Of a stretch of DNA of 64,000 nucleotides, positions 1 through 9,445 are shown one piece after another. How positions within the stretch are numbered: the first letter of the stretch is position 1; each line of letters begins with the position of its first letter. A program made the position numbers and the translations under genes. The notes under the pieces were generated by a model. It was not told where the DNA came from, did not search any database, and saw only the letters and a program-made list of their open reading frames with translations. This DNA is from Acidovorax sp. NCPPB 3576 (GTDB lineage: Bacteria > Pseudomonadota > Gammaproteobacteria > Burkholderiales > Burkholderiaceae_C), in contig NZ_CP097267.1 in assembly GCF_028473605.1 (NCBI RefSeq), positions 2,906,501-2,970,500 on the forward strand, in the 5' to 3' direction.

Positions 1-705
1 ACCGATGACATCCCGACTGGTCGGGTAGAACGCGATGTCATCCATGTAAGTTTTGATGTCGTTGGGAGTAATGTCACCAATGGCCTTTCCCTCAAAGTAA
101 CTGGTAAACAGCCGGAGGCGTGTGGCACGTTGCGAAACATTTTTTGGCCCAATTTCATCCCTGAGTGCTCGCCCTTCCTGGCTTTCCAGATACTCGTCAA
201 CCATGGTTGCGATGGGCAACCGGGCATCTTCGGACAGTCCGTCTGTTCTGGCGGGGGCTATGGCTGCCGTAGCGGGTGGCGCCGGGGGCGAGACAGCTAT
301 TTGTGCAGCAGGCAAAGGCAAGCGGTTTTGCATGTCTTCCAGCATGCTCATCACAGTCGCCTCTTCCCCTGGCTTCACGTCCTCAAATTTCACCTTGCCG
401 GTGGCAAAGTCGTATTCCATGCCGAACTTGGGTGTGCCTGGGGGCGGTGCTTTGAACTGCGCCATGATGGATTGGAAGTAGGTTGAAATGCTCTCCCGGC
501 AGAATACCCCACCTTGGTGCAACAAACTCTCGTAGAGCACGCGCAGAAGCCGCGCGCGTGCAGCAGCATCGCGCGGGTCTTTGGTGAGTGTGGAGACGCG
601 GATTTCCCGGCCAGCGGACTTGCTGGAACCTCGGAAAGCGAGGGGAACAACAAAGCGTGCGCAATACACGCCGTTGCGGGTCTGAACAAGATACGAAGCG
701 GCCAA
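1..705 (-). CDS. Tyrosine-type site-specific integrase, N-terminal part (runs off the left edge)
   Basis: Open on the minus strand from 705 to base 1 with no stop, giving 235 visible residues. An in-frame TGA at 733-735 bounds it upstream. I chose TTG at 703-705 because GGGAG lies 6 bases before it. The start reads MAASYLVQTRNGVYCARFVV, like the DUF6538 domain that opens many proteobacterial phage-type integrases. A variable region follows, then at about residues 170-235 a SAM-like core-binding segment (EYLES...YFEGKAIGDITPNDIKTYMD). The catalytic R-H-R-Y domain would lie beyond the window. The gene sits about 110 bp from the 3' end of ssrA, a classic integration target, and points away from it, so it probably belongs to an island extending left. 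Confidence 0.75.
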   Translation of the reverse strand, partial: MAASYLVQTRNGVYCARFVVPLAFRGSSKSAGREIRVSTLTKDPRDAAARARLLRVLYESLLHQGGVFCRESISTYFQSIMAQFKAPPPGTPKFGMEYDFATGKVKFEDVKPGEEATVMSMLEDMQNRLPLPAAQIAVSPPAPPATAAIAPARTDGLSEDARLPIATMVDEYLESQEGRALRDEIGPKNVSQRATRLRLFTSYFEGKAIGDITPNDIKTYMDDIAFYPTSRDVIG

Positions 706-777
706 AACAAGCTCCCGGTGTAGTACCGGGTGTCACCCCTGAATGGATGACCCCTTGTTTTGGCTTTGCTTCTTTGG

Positions 778-801
778 AAAAGTCCTTGAAAATCAAGGAC
801 T
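778..801 (-). terminator. Rho-independent terminator of ssrA
   Basis: Inverted repeat GTCCTTG-AAAAT-CAAGGAC (782-800). Read on the minus strand it is followed by TTTT. It starts 13 bases past the CCA end of tmRNA, as expected for the ssrA terminator. Confidence 0.6.
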
Positions 802-813
802 TACCAAAATAGA

Positions 814-1192
814 TGGTGGAGCTGGCGGGAATTGAACCCGCGTCCGCAAGCCTTCTTCGGGCAGATCTACATGTTTAGCGGTCTGTTTTGATTCTCATGA
901 CCCACATCGCGCAGCCGCACGCTACGTGGATCACCAGTACCCTTGAGTCTCGTTCCATGCCAAGGTACCCGGCACGGAACCAGCTAGCGTGAATAACCTT
1001 GCAGCCGGGAGGTCTTGCGACCCCCTTGCCCAGCCCGCTAGCATGCTGTTGCAAGGCTCACCGGTGTTTAAGCGGCGAGTGCGAAACGTTCGTCGTTTGC
1101 AGTTAGTTTTTTGAATGCAGATTTACGAGCGCCACTCAAGCTCGACATGCACCACGCCGATTCCGAACCCACGTCGAAACCAGGGCAGCCCC
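814..1192 (-). ncRNA. ssrA: Transfer-messenger RNA (tmRNA, 10Sa RNA)
   Basis: On the minus strand the RNA begins GGGGCTGCCCTGGTTTCGAC and ends with a T-arm and acceptor reading GGTTCAATTCCCGCCAGC then TCCACCA. The 5' GGGGCTG pairs with CAGCTCC near the 3' end to form the tRNA-like acceptor stem. The tag frame, codons at 1071-1100 with TAA at 1068-1070, encodes ANDERFALAA, the tag I know from Burkholderiales. Length is 379 nt, normal for the group. It rescues stalled ribosomes together with SmpB. Its 3' end adjoins an integrase gene, so it is probably also an attachment site. Confidence 0.97.
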
Positions 1193-1201
1193 AAGCCTCG
1201 T

Positions 1202-1228
1202 ATCTTAAGGCGCCGAGATCAATTTCAA
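1202..1228 (-). promoter_or_regulatory. Possible ssrA promoter inside the 3' end of gph
   Basis: On the minus strand TTGAAA (1223-1228) and TAAGAT (1202-1207) are 15 bp apart, about 9 bp before the tmRNA 5' end. The gph stop TAA lies within the putative -10. Spacing is short of the ideal 17, so this is tentative. Co-transcription with ubiG-gph followed by RNase processing is the alternative. Confidence 0.35.
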
Positions 1229-1882
1229 CACCTCGATGGGAGATTTAATTACAGCGTGTGCGCCCCACTCATGCACAGCGGTTTGCGTACCGAGGTAACC
1301 GTACAGAGCAGCCACCGTACGCATGCCGGCTGCTTGACCCGCAATGATGTCGCGCTCGTCATCACCGACGTAGATGCAATGCGCCGGCTCGATACCCAGA
1401 CGCTTTGCCGCTTCCAACAAGGGCGCAGGATGCGGTTTGCTGTGCGGCGTCGTGTCGCCACTGATCACCGCACCGGCAGTATTGAATAGCGGCGTGGCAC
1501 CCACCAGCACATTCGTAAATCTGGCCGCCTTGTTGGTGACAATGCCCCAGGCCATGCCAGCTCGGGTCAATTGGTCAATCAGGGCATCCACACCGTCGAA
1601 CACTTTCGTGCGCTGCTGAATGCACGCCTCGTAGTTGACAAAGAACTCTTCCCGCAAGGCTGGGAAATCGGGATGGGTTGTGTCCATGTCGAATGCCACG
1701 GACAACATACCCCTCGCTCCGGCCCCTGCCATGGGCCGATACCGCTGTGCAGGCAGAGACGGCAAGCCACGGTCCGTTCTCAATTTGTCGGCGGCGGCGC
1801 CCAAGTCGGGAGCACTGTCGATCAAGGTGCCGTCGAGGTCAAACAATACGGCACGAACATGGGTGAAGGCGGATGAACTCAT
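1205..1882 (-). CDS. gph: HAD-family phosphoglycolate phosphatase
   Basis: A 225-residue haloacid dehalogenase-fold hydrolase, expected to turn 2-phosphoglycolate into glycolate. All four HAD motifs are visible: DLDGT near residue 16 (nucleophile Asp), the Thr of VTNK, the Lys of SKPHP, and GDDERD. The cap domain between motifs I and II is of the Gph/PGP size. Its ATG overlaps the ubiG stop by 4 bp (ATGA), so translation is coupled. A ubiG-gph pair is common in beta-proteobacteria. Substrate specificity is inferred from family and context; other small phosphates are possible for this fold. Confidence 0.88.
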   Translation of the reverse strand: MSSSAFTHVRAVLFDLDGTLIDSAPDLGAAADKLRTDRGLPSLPAQRYRPMAGAGARGMLSVAFDMDTTHPDFPALREEFFVNYEACIQQRTKVFDGVDALIDQLTRAGMAWGIVTNKAARFTNVLVGATPLFNTAGAVISGDTTPHSKPHPAPLLEAAKRLGIEPAHCIYVGDDERDIIAGQAAGMRTVAALYGYLGTQTAVHEWGAHAVIKSPIEVLKLISAP

Positions 1883-2592
1883 ACGGCGGCGCGGCGTGCA
1901 GCGAACATGTAGTTGACGGAGGTGTCGGCACTGAGCCAGTAGCGCTTGGTCAGCGGGTTGTACTCAAGACCCCTGCTGTGAGAGATATCCAGTCCTGCTA
2001 GGCGGCAGGCGTTCGCCAACTCGCTGGGTTTGATGAATTTGGCGTATTCGTGCGTTCCCTTGGGCAGCATCCGCAATATATATTCCGCACCCACAACAGC
2101 CAGCATGAATGCCTTGGCATTGCGATTGATGGTGGAAAAAAACACCCAGCCGCCCGGCTTGACCAAGCGCGCGCATGCCTGCACGACGGAGGCAGGGTCT
2201 GGCACATGCTCCAGCATTTCCATGCAAGTCACGGTATCGAAGGTGCCGGGCGCTTCATTCGCCAAGTCCTCTACGCTGACTTCACGATATTGCACATTGG
2301 GAGTTCCGGTCTCCAGTGCATGCAGTTGCGCAACGCGCAATGATTTGCTTGCCAAATCGATGCCTGTGACGTGCGCGCCTTTTCTGGCCATGGAATCCGC
2401 GAGGATACCGCCACCACACCCCACATCGAGCACCTGCTGCCCATTCAGCGGCGATATTCCATTGATCCATTCAAGGCGCAAAGGATTAATCTGATGCAAC
2501 GGGCGAAATTCACTTTCCGGGTCCCACCATCGATGGGCGAGTGCGGAAAATTTGGCCAGTTCTGCCGGGTCGGCATTAATGTGATCGCTCAT
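1879..2592 (-). CDS. ubiG: Ubiquinone biosynthesis O-methyltransferase
   Basis: 237 residues, class I SAM-dependent methyltransferase. UbiG carries out both O-methylation steps of ubiquinone synthesis. The SAM motif VLDVGCGGG is at about 54-62 and the acidic ribose-binding residue follows in VTGIDLA. The UbiG signature at the N-terminus ([20 protein letters not shown]) and the [10 protein letters not shown] tail are present. It is the first gene of the ubiG-gph pair and lies downstream of the ompA-like gene, separated from it by a strong terminator, so it needs its own promoter in the short gap after 2592. Confidence 0.95.
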   Translation of the reverse strand: MSDHINADPAELAKFSALAHRWWDPESEFRPLHQINPLRLEWINGISPLNGQQVLDVGCGGGILADSMARKGAHVTGIDLASKSLRVAQLHALETGTPNVQYREVSVEDLANEAPGTFDTVTCMEMLEHVPDPASVVQACARLVKPGGWVFFSTINRNAKAFMLAVVGAEYILRMLPKGTHEYAKFIKPSELANACRLAGLDISHSRGLEYNPLTKRYWLSADTSVNYMFAARRAAV

Positions 2593-2623
2593 GTGAAGAG
2601 ATGCTCCAAAAGAGATGGCCCAT

Positions 2624-2650
2624 AAAAAAAGCCCCGTTTCCGGGGCTTTT
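2624..2650 (-). terminator. Rho-independent terminator of the OmpA-family gene
   Basis: GCCCCG-TTTC-CGGGGC hairpin (2631-2646). On the minus strand it is followed by seven T. It lies 18 bp beyond the ompA-like stop codon. The A/T runs on both sides could make it work in both directions. Confidence 0.85.
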
Positions 2651-2667
2651 CATGGCTGATTTGAAAA

Positions 2668-3333
2668 TCAGTTAGAAGCGCGGGTACCGACCACTTCGAT
2701 TTCCACGCGACGGTTCTTCGCACGGCCTTCCTTGGTCTTGTTGTCGGCGACAGGTTGCTTCTCGCCCTTGCCTTCAGTGTAGACGCGGTTCTTTTCGATG
2801 CCCTTGGACACCAGATAAGCCTTCACAGCTTCAGCGCGGCGAACCGACAGCTTCTGGTTGTAGGCGTCCGTACCGACGGAGTCGGTGTGACCCACAGCGA
2901 TAATGACTTCCAGGTTCACGTTCTTGACCTTGGAAACCAAGTCGTCCAGCTTGGCCTTGCCTTCTGGCTTGAGCACGGACTTGTCAAAGTCGAAGAATGC
3001 ATCAGCTGCATACGTCACCTTGCTGGCCACTGCAGGAGCAGGAGTCACAGCAGGAGCAGGCGTAGCAGGCGTTGCTGGGGTAGCAGCGGCGGGGGTAGAA
3101 GCGGGAGCCTGAGCAACCAGAGCACCATCACAACCGACAGCAGCGGTAGCAGGGGTCCAGTTGGCATCGCGCCAGCACAGTTCATTCGTGCCGTTCTTCC
3201 ACACCAGTTCGCCGGTACCGTTCTGCCAGTTGTCAACAACCTTGCCGCCGTCGGCTGCTTTGACTTGAGCGCCAGCCGAGGTAGCAAGTACAGCGGAGGC
3301 CAACAACATCGCCACTTTGTTCAGTTTCTTCAT
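2668..3333 (-). CDS. OmpA-family outer-membrane protein with peptidoglycan-binding domain
   Basis: 221 residues. A signal peptide (MKKLNKVAMLLASAVLATSAGA) probably ends at the AGA-Q site near residue 22. A short N-terminal region with two Cys (ELCWRDANW..GCDG) and an Ala/Pro-rich linker at about 78-102 come before the C-terminal OmpA domain, which has GHTDSVGTDAYNQKLSVRRA and NRRVEIEV. That domain binds diaminopimelate in peptidoglycan. There is no eight-stranded beta-barrel, so it is the compact OmpA type common in Comamonadaceae and probably abundant. AGGAG lies 3 bases before the ATG. It is divergent from gyrA. Confidence 0.92.
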   Translation of the reverse strand: MKKLNKVAMLLASAVLATSAGAQVKAADGGKVVDNWQNGTGELVWKNGTNELCWRDANWTPATAAVGCDGALVAQAPASTPAAATPATPATPAPAVTPAPAVASKVTYAADAFFDFDKSVLKPEGKAKLDDLVSKVKNVNLEVIIAVGHTDSVGTDAYNQKLSVRRAEAVKAYLVSKGIEKNRVYTEGKGEKQPVADNKTKEGRAKNRRVEIEVVGTRASN

Positions 3334-3557
3334 GGTTCTCCTCTTGGGGAAAAAGCCGCAGCCGCGCTGCGAATATGGACGTCATCAGTGACCATCACTA
3401 AAAACGTTGAAATGATTGTGCCATACGTAACAACCCAAAGTGGTTGCAGACAGGGGGGGTACGGTAGGACAAAAGCGCTTTACCCCTGATGTGTTGCGCA
3501 CTTGCGACAAGACGTTGCGCCTAGAATGGCCCTCCTCCGCCGTCCACGCAGTTCTCC
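3334..3557. promoter_or_regulatory. Divergent control region between ompA-like gene and gyrA
   Basis: 224 bp with promoters for both neighbours. For gyrA, TAGAAT at 3522-3527 is a plausible -10. The same hexamer in a similar CG-rich setting precedes lapA (13853-13858), mrpA (15813-15818) and the phasin gene (43480-43485). No convincing -35 is seen for gyrA. The ompA side is more AT-rich (3390-3440) but I could not fix a promoter there. Confidence 0.35.
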
Positions 3558-6197
3558 ATGACACAGTTCGCCAAAGAAACCCTGCCCATCAGCCTTGAAG
3601 AGGAAATGCGGCGAAGTTATCTCGATTACGCAATGAGCGTAATTGTGGGTCGCGCACTGCCCGATGCGCGTGACGGCCTCAAGCCTGTACACCGGCGCGT
3701 GCTGTTTGCCATGCACGAACTCAACAACGATTGGAACCGGCCTTATAAGAAGTCCGCCCGCATCGTGGGCGACGTGATCGGTAAATACCACCCCCACGGC
3801 GATCAATCGGTGTACGACACCATCGTGCGCATGGCGCAAGACTTTTCCATGCGCCATCTGCTGGTCGATGGGCAAGGCAACTTCGGCTCGGTGGATGGCG
3901 ATAACGCAGCAGCCATGCGTTACACCGAAATCCGGTTGGCGAAGATCGCCCATGAAATGCTGGCCGACATCGATAAAGAAACCGTCGATTTCGGCCCCAA
4001 CTACGACGGCAGCGAAAGGGAACCGCTGGTGCTTCCCAGCAAGCTGCCCAATCTGCTGGTCAATGGTTCTGGCGGCATCGCCGTGGGCATGGCCACGAAC
4101 ATTCCACCGCACAACCTCAACGAGGTGGTGGATGGCTGCCTGCATTTGCTGCACCACCCGGATGCGACCATCGACGACCTGATGGAGATCATTCCGGCCC
4201 CGGACTTCCCCACCGCCGGGATCATCTACGGCATCAACGGCGTGAAAGATGGCTACCGCACGGGCCGGGGCAAGGTGATCATGCGCGCGCGCTGCCACTT
4301 CGAGGACATCGACCGCGGCCAGCGCCAGGCCATCATCGTGGATGAGCTGCCCTACCAGGTCAACAAGAAGACGCTGCAGGAGCGGATGGCCGAGCTGGTG
4401 CACGAAAAGAAGATCGAAGGCATCAGCCACATCCAGGACGAATCCGACAAGTCGGGCATGCGCTTGGTGGTCGAACTCAAGCGCGGCGAAGTGCCCGAGG
4501 TGGTCCTGAACAACCTGTACAAGCAAACGCAGCTGCAGGACACGTTCGGCATGAACATGGTGGCCCTGGTGAACGGGCAGCCGCGCCTTTGCAACCTGAA
4601 GGAACTGGTCAGCGTCTTCCTGCAGCACCGCCGCGAGGTGGTGACCCGCCGCACGGTCTTCGAGCTGCGCAAGGCACGCGAGCGCGGCCATGTGCTGGAA
4701 GGCCTGGCGGTGGCGTTGGCCAACATCGACGATTTCATCCGGATCATTCGCGAGTCGCCGACACCTCCAGTTGCCAAGGCAGAACTGATGACCCGTTCGT
4801 GGGACAGCAAGCTGGTGCGCGAAATGCTCACACGCTCCCGGGCCGATGGCGGCACGGTGAATGCCGACGATTACCGTCCAGAAGGCTTGGAGCGCGAATA
4901 CGGCATGGGCCAGGACGGCCTGTACCGGCTGTCCGATACCCAGGCACAGGAAATTCTGCAGATGCGTCTGCAGCGCCTGACAGGCCTGGAGCAAGACAAG
5001 ATCGTCTCCGAATACCGGGACGTGATGGCCGTGATCGAAGACCTTCTGGACATCCTGTCCAAGCCCGAGCGCGTGTCCGTCATCATTGGCGAAGAACTGG
5101 CGTCCATCAAGCAGGAGTTCGGCCAGCACAAGCTGGGCGCGCGGCGCAGCGTGGTCGAATACAGCGCGCAAGACCTGTCCACCGAGGACCTGATCACGCC
5201 CACCGACATGGTGGTCACGCTCAGCCACACCGGCTACATCAAGAGCCAGCCCCTGTCCGAATACCGGGCGCAAAAGCGCGGCGGACGCGGCAAGCAGGCG
5301 ACGGCCACCAAGGAAGACGACTGGATCGACCAGCTCTTCATTGCCAACACGCACGACTACATCCTGTGCTTTTCCAACCGGGGCCGCCTGTACTGGCTCA
5401 AGGTGTGGGAAGTGCCAGCCGGCTCGCGTGGCTCGCGCGGCCGCCCGATCGTCAACATGTTCCCGCTGCAAGAAGGCGAAAAGATCAACGTGGTTCTGCC
5501 GCTGACCGGCGACATGCGCACGTTCCCGGCGGATCGCTACGTGTTCATGGCCACGAGCATGGGCACCGTGAAGAAGACGGCGCTCGATGAGTTCAGCAAT
5601 CCCCGCAAGGGCGGCATCATTGCCGTCAACCTGGACGATGGCGACTACCTGATCGGCGCGGCGCTCACCGACGGTGCGCACGACGTCATGCTGTTCAGCG
5701 ATGGCGGCAAGGCGGTGCGCTTCGACGAAAACGACGTGCGCCCCCTGGGCCGCCAGGCACGCGGCGTGCGCGGAATGATGCTGGAAGACGGGCAAAGCGT
5801 GATCGCCATGCTGGTGGCCGAGGACGAAACCCAGAGCGTGCTCACCGCCACCGCGAACGGCTACGGCAAGCGCACCAGCATCGTCGAATACACGCGCCAT
5901 GGCCGGGGCACCAAGGGAATGATCGCGATCCAGCAGAGCGAGCGCAACGGCAAGGTCGTGGCGGCCACGCTGGTCCACGCCGATGACGAGATCATGCTGA
6001 TCACCGACAAGGGGGTCCTGGTCCGCACGCGGGTGTCGGAGATCCGCGAACTGGGCCGCGCCACCCAAGGGGTCACGCTGATCGCGCTGGACGAAGGCTC
6101 GCAGTTGAGCGGCCTGCAACGCATCGTGGAAAACGATGCCAATGTGGCGGATATCGAACCGGACGAAGAAGGCGACACGCCGCCCGCAGAAGCCTGA
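3558..6197 (+). CDS. gyrA: DNA gyrase subunit A
   Basis: 879 residues, the breakage-reunion subunit of gyrase that introduces negative supercoils. The catalytic Tyr is Tyr122 in [11 protein letters not shown], numbered exactly as in E. coli. The GyrA box QKRGGRGKQ opens the C-terminal DNA-wrapping beta-pinwheel, which marks it as GyrA rather than ParC. The quinolone-resistance region reads [14 protein letters not shown], so position 83 is Gln where E. coli has Ser, while Asp87 is kept. The tail is short and acidic. serC follows after an intergenic repeat. Confidence 0.98.
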   Translation: MTQFAKETLPISLEEEMRRSYLDYAMSVIVGRALPDARDGLKPVHRRVLFAMHELNNDWNRPYKKSARIVGDVIGKYHPHGDQSVYDTIVRMAQDFSMRHLLVDGQGNFGSVDGDNAAAMRYTEIRLAKIAHEMLADIDKETVDFGPNYDGSEREPLVLPSKLPNLLVNGSGGIAVGMATNIPPHNLNEVVDGCLHLLHHPDATIDDLMEIIPAPDFPTAGIIYGINGVKDGYRTGRGKVIMRARCHFEDIDRGQRQAIIVDELPYQVNKKTLQERMAELVHEKKIEGISHIQDESDKSGMRLVVELKRGEVPEVVLNNLYKQTQLQDTFGMNMVALVNGQPRLCNLKELVSVFLQHRREVVTRRTVFELRKARERGHVLEGLAVALANIDDFIRIIRESPTPPVAKAELMTRSWDSKLVREMLTRSRADGGTVNADDYRPEGLEREYGMGQDGLYRLSDTQAQEILQMRLQRLTGLEQDKIVSEYRDVMAVIEDLLDILSKPERVSVIIGEELASIKQEFGQHKLGARRSVVEYSAQDLSTEDLITPTDMVVTLSHTGYIKSQPLSEYRAQKRGGRGKQATATKEDDWIDQLFIANTHDYILCFSNRGRLYWLKVWEVPAGSRGSRGRPIVNMFPLQEGEKINVVLPLTGDMRTFPADRYVFMATSMGTVKKTALDEFSNPRKGGIIAVNLDDGDYLIGAALTDGAHDVMLFSDGGKAVRFDENDVRPLGRQARGVRGMMLEDGQSVIAMLVAEDETQSVLTATANGYGKRTSIVEYTRHGRGTKGMIAIQQSERNGKVVAATLVHADDEIMLITDKGVLVRTRVSEIRELGRATQGVTLIALDEGSQLSGLQRIVENDANVADIEPDEEGDTPPAEA

Positions 6198-6230
6198 ACA
6201 CGCTCCATGCAAAGCGTCCCAGCGGACGCC

Positions 6231-6296
6231 TTGCTACTATAAATATAGCAATCAGCCCTAGATGAATATGCGCTGAAGCCCTATTTGACTTGAAAA
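6231..6296 (+). repeat. Intergenic repeat, copy 1 (gyrA-serC gap)
   Basis: Starts with the palindrome TTGCTACTATAAATATAGCA, followed by a CCCTAG core, ATATGCGCTG, a GCC-rich arm and the tail CTATTTGACTTGAAA. It shares this order of blocks with the other copies in the window. It ends 2 bp before the serC ATG and so forms the serC leader. Confidence 0.8.
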
Positions 6297-6298
6297 CC

Positions 6299-7408
6299 AT
6301 GAATCGCCCGTACAACTTCTCCGCCGGCCCGGCCGCCATTCCCGCCGAAGTCCTGCAGCAAGCGGCTGCCGAAATGCTGGACTGGCATGGAAGCGGCATG
6401 GGCGTCATGGAGATGAGCCACCGCGGCAAGGAATTCGTCTCGATCTACGAACAGGCCGAAGCCGACCTGCGTGAGCTGCTGGCGGTGCCTTCGCATTTCA
6501 AGATCCTTTTCATGCAGGGTGGCGGACTGGCAGAGAACGCCATCGTGCCGCTGAACCTTTCGCGCGCAGCGACGGTGGACATGGTCGTCACGGGTAGCTG
6601 GAGCCAGAAATCGGTGAAAGAAGCCCGCAAATATGCGGCGGAAGTGCGCGTGGTGGGGTCCAGCGAATCCAGCAACTTCACCACGCTGCCCGAGCCTGCC
6701 AGCTGGGATTTGAGCCGCGGTGCGAGCTACCTGCACCTGTGCAGCAACGAGACCATCCACGGCGTCGAGTTCCACGAACTACCCGACCTCAAAGCATTGG
6801 GCAGCGACGCTCCGCTGGTCATCGACTTTTCCTCGCACGTGGCGTCACGCCCTGTCGACTGGTCGCGGGTGGGCTTGGCATTCGGCGGGGCGCAAAAGAA
6901 CCTGGGGCCGGCTGGCCTCACGCTCGTGGTGGTGCGCGAGGACCTGCTCGGCCATGCCCTGCCCGCCTGTCCCAGTGCCTTCGACTACAAGATCGTGGCG
7001 GACAACGGGTCCATGTTCAATACCCCGCCCACCTGGGGCATCTACGTGGCCGGCCTCACGTTCCAGTGGCTCAAGCGCCAGCGCGAGGGCGAACTCAGCG
7101 GTATCGCAGCGCTGGAGCAACGCAACATCGCCAAAGCCCGGCTGCTGTACGGCACCATCGATCAATCGCAGTTCTACGTGAACAAGGTGTCTGAAAACGC
7201 CCGGTCCCGCATGAACATTCCCTTTTTCCTGCGCGACGAATCGCGCAACGATGCATTTTTGGCGGGCGCCAAGGAGCGGGGCCTGCTGCAGCTCAAAGGG
7301 CACAAATCGGTGGGCGGCATGCGCGCCAGCCTGTACAACGCCATGCCCCTGGCAGGCGTCGAGGCCCTGGTGGCCTACATGCGAGAATTTGAACAGAAGC
7401 ACGCTTGA
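6299..7408 (+). CDS. serC: Phosphoserine aminotransferase
   Basis: 369 residues from ATG 6299. PLP-dependent class V aminotransferase that makes 3-phosphoserine in serine synthesis and also acts in pyridoxal phosphate synthesis. The start [13 protein letters not shown] is the family signature. The PLP lysine is Lys200 in [12 protein letters not shown]. The end [15 protein letters not shown] carries the phosphate-binding Arg. An in-frame TTG at 6290 would add three residues but lies in the repeat; MNRPYNF is the natural start. It leads serC-pheA-tyrA-aroA/cmk, a conserved proteobacterial order. Confidence 0.97.
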   Translation: MNRPYNFSAGPAAIPAEVLQQAAAEMLDWHGSGMGVMEMSHRGKEFVSIYEQAEADLRELLAVPSHFKILFMQGGGLAENAIVPLNLSRAATVDMVVTGSWSQKSVKEARKYAAEVRVVGSSESSNFTTLPEPASWDLSRGASYLHLCSNETIHGVEFHELPDLKALGSDAPLVIDFSSHVASRPVDWSRVGLAFGGAQKNLGPAGLTLVVVREDLLGHALPACPSAFDYKIVADNGSMFNTPPTWGIYVAGLTFQWLKRQREGELSGIAALEQRNIAKARLLYGTIDQSQFYVNKVSENARSRMNIPFFLRDESRNDAFLAGAKERGLLQLKGHKSVGGMRASLYNAMPLAGVEALVAYMREFEQKHA

Positions 7409-7448
7409 GCCCTGATCGCCGCCCAGAGAAACGCTCCTCCACATTTTC

Positions 7449-8546
7449 ATGACCATTCCGCAAGCCTCTCCGGACCTCGCCAGCCTGCGCGTCCAGATCG
7501 ACAACATCGACCAGCAGTTGCTCACGCTGCTGAACCAGCGCGCCCTGGTCGCCGAACGGGTGGGCGAAATCAAGAAGCGCGAAGGCACGCCCTTCTTCCG
7601 GCCTGACCGGGTGGCCCAGGTCATCGAAAAAATCCAGACGGCCAATCCCGGTCCGTTGAAGGGACCGCATGTCGCGGCCATCTGGCGCGAGATCATGTCC
7701 GCCTGCCTGGCGCTCGAGTCCCCGCAGCGGGTGGCCGTGCTCGGCCCGGCCGGCACCTTCTGCGAGCAGGCAGCAGTGGAGTTCTTCGGTGGCGCAGCCG
7801 ACCTGATGTATTGCGCCAATTTCGACGAGGTGTTCCACGCCACGGCGGCAGGCAGCGCGCAATACGGCGTGGTCGGCGTGGAGAATTCGGTCGAAGGCGT
7901 GGTGACCCGCTCGCTCGACCTGTTTCTGCACACGCCTTGCCACGTGGTCGGTGAAGTCAGCCTGCTGGTGCGGCACAACCTGATGCGTCAATCCGACTCG
8001 CTCGAAGGCATCGAAGCCGTGCTGGCGCATCCGCAAGCGCTCGCACAGTGCCAAGGGTGGCTGTCCAAGCACCTGCCCCACGCAGAACGCCGTCCGGTGT
8101 CCAGCAATGCGGAGGGTGCCCGGCTCGCCGCCACCAACCCGGCTTGGGCGGGAATTGCCAGCGAACGTGCTGCCACGCAATTCGGCCTGCACCTGGTTGC
8201 ACACGCCATCCAGGACGATGCCTACAACCGCACCCGGTTCGCCATCATCTGCCTGCCGCACACGCTGCAGACGCCGCCGCCTTCGAGCAAGGACTGCACG
8301 AGCCTGGTGATCTCCGTGCCCAACCGGCCAGGGGCGGTCCATGATCTGCTGGTGCCGCTCAAGACGCACGGGGTGTCGATGACCCGGTTTGAATCCCGGC
8401 CAGCCCGCACCGGCCAGTGGGAGTACTACTTCTACATCGACCTCGACGGCCACCCGTCCCTGCCCCATGTGGCACGCGCCCTCGAAGAACTGCGCGCACT
8501 GTGCGCGTTCTACAAGGTGCTGGGCACCTACCCGGTCGCGCCATGA
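7449..8546 (+). CDS. pheA: Bifunctional chorismate mutase / prephenate dehydratase (P-protein)
   Basis: 365 residues. An AroQ-type chorismate mutase domain at about 10-90 (LRVQIDNIDQQLLTLLNQRALVA) is followed by a prephenate dehydratase domain (LGPAGTFCEQAAVEFFG; NSVEGVVTRSLDLF). A C-terminal ACT domain carries the ESRP motif that binds phenylalanine for feedback control. It converts chorismate to phenylpyruvate. The stop overlaps the tyrA ATG by 4 bp. Architecture and length match the family, and nothing essential appears to be missing. Confidence 0.97.
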   Translation: MTIPQASPDLASLRVQIDNIDQQLLTLLNQRALVAERVGEIKKREGTPFFRPDRVAQVIEKIQTANPGPLKGPHVAAIWREIMSACLALESPQRVAVLGPAGTFCEQAAVEFFGGAADLMYCANFDEVFHATAAGSAQYGVVGVENSVEGVVTRSLDLFLHTPCHVVGEVSLLVRHNLMRQSDSLEGIEAVLAHPQALAQCQGWLSKHLPHAERRPVSSNAEGARLAATNPAWAGIASERAATQFGLHLVAHAIQDDAYNRTRFAIICLPHTLQTPPPSSKDCTSLVISVPNRPGAVHDLLVPLKTHGVSMTRFESRPARTGQWEYYFYIDLDGHPSLPHVARALEELRALCAFYKVLGTYPVAP

Positions 8547-9445
8547 GCGGCCCCGCCATGTTTGAACAACTCGGGTTGATCGGCTGCGGCTTGATGGGCG
8601 GATCGTTCGCCCTGGCCATGAAGAAGGCTGGACTCGTCAAGCGCGTGGTCGGCTACAGCAAGTCGCCATCCACCACCGACCGCGCCCGCCAGATGGGCGT
8701 GATCGATGTCGAGGCGCCCTCGGCCTTGCTCGCCGTGGCGGGCGCGGACATTGTTTTGATTGCCGTCCCCGTGGCCGCGACCGAAGCCACGCTCAAGGCC
8801 ATCAAGCACCTCGTCACGCCGCAAATGCTCGTCATGGACGTGGGATCGACGAAGGCCGATGTGGTACAGGCGGCGCGCCGCGCCCTGCGCGACCAGGTCG
8901 GCTCTTTCGTTCCCGCCCATCCGATCACCGGACGCGAAGTGTCCGGTGTGGAGTACGCGGAGGCCGAGCTGTACAGCGGGCGCCAGGTCATCCTCACGCC
9001 GACCGAGCGGACCCTGACCGCTCATTTGCAGAAAGCCGAAGAAGTGTGGCGCACGCTGGGCTGCAGAGTGCAAAGCATGTCGCCCGAATCGCACGACGCA
9101 GCCTTCGCATCGGTCAGCCACCTGCCGCATCTGCTGGCTTTCGCGATGATGAACAGCATCACGGCGCAGGACCATGGCGATATGTTCCTGTCTTTGGCAG
9201 GCCCCGGCTTTCGCGATTTCACCCGCATCGCGGCCAGCGACCCCAAGGTCTGGCGCGACATCCTGCTGTCCAACCGCGAGGAACTGCTGTCGCAGTCGCG
9301 GCTTTTCCAGCAGGCACTGCAGCAAATGGAACAGGCCATGCAGCAGGGCAACTCCCAGGCGCTGGAAGACCTGATCACCCTGGCCAGCGAGACCCGCGCG
9401 CACTGGCGCATGGGCGCGCAGCGCACAACGACCCACAATTCCTGA
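8543..9445 (+). CDS. tyrA: Prephenate dehydrogenase (TyrA family)
   Basis: 300 residues from ATG 8543, which overlaps the pheA stop as ATGA. A second possible start is ATG 8558 (MFEQLGLIG). The Rossmann motif [11 protein letters not shown] is at the N-terminus, and [14 protein letters not shown] is the conserved substrate-binding segment. It oxidises prephenate (or arogenate) to the tyrosine precursor. No ACT domain is visible. The stop overlaps the next ATG (TGATG), so the aromatic block is translationally coupled. Confidence 0.95.
   Translation: MSGPAMFEQLGLIGCGLMGGSFALAMKKAGLVKRVVGYSKSPSTTDRARQMGVIDVEAPSALLAVAGADIVLIAVPVAATEATLKAIKHLVTPQMLVMDVGSTKADVVQAARRALRDQVGSFVPAHPITGREVSGVEYAEAELYSGRQVILTPTERTLTAHLQKAEEVWRTLGCRVQSMSPESHDAAFASVSHLPHLLAFAMMNSITAQDHGDMFLSLAGPGFRDFTRIAASDPKVWRDILLSNREELLSQSRLFQQALQQMEQAMQQGNSQALEDLITLASETRAHWRMGAQRTTTHNS

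Noticed and set aside
3480..6212. Very long open frame antisense to gyrA (910 codons)
   Set aside because: It mirrors gyrA codon by codon, has His/Arg/Ala-rich low-sense composition and no domain; the gyrA reading is certain.
6290..6298. TTG start for serC three codons upstream
   Set aside because: It lies in the intergenic repeat and adds residues absent from the SerC start; ATG 6299 is preferred.
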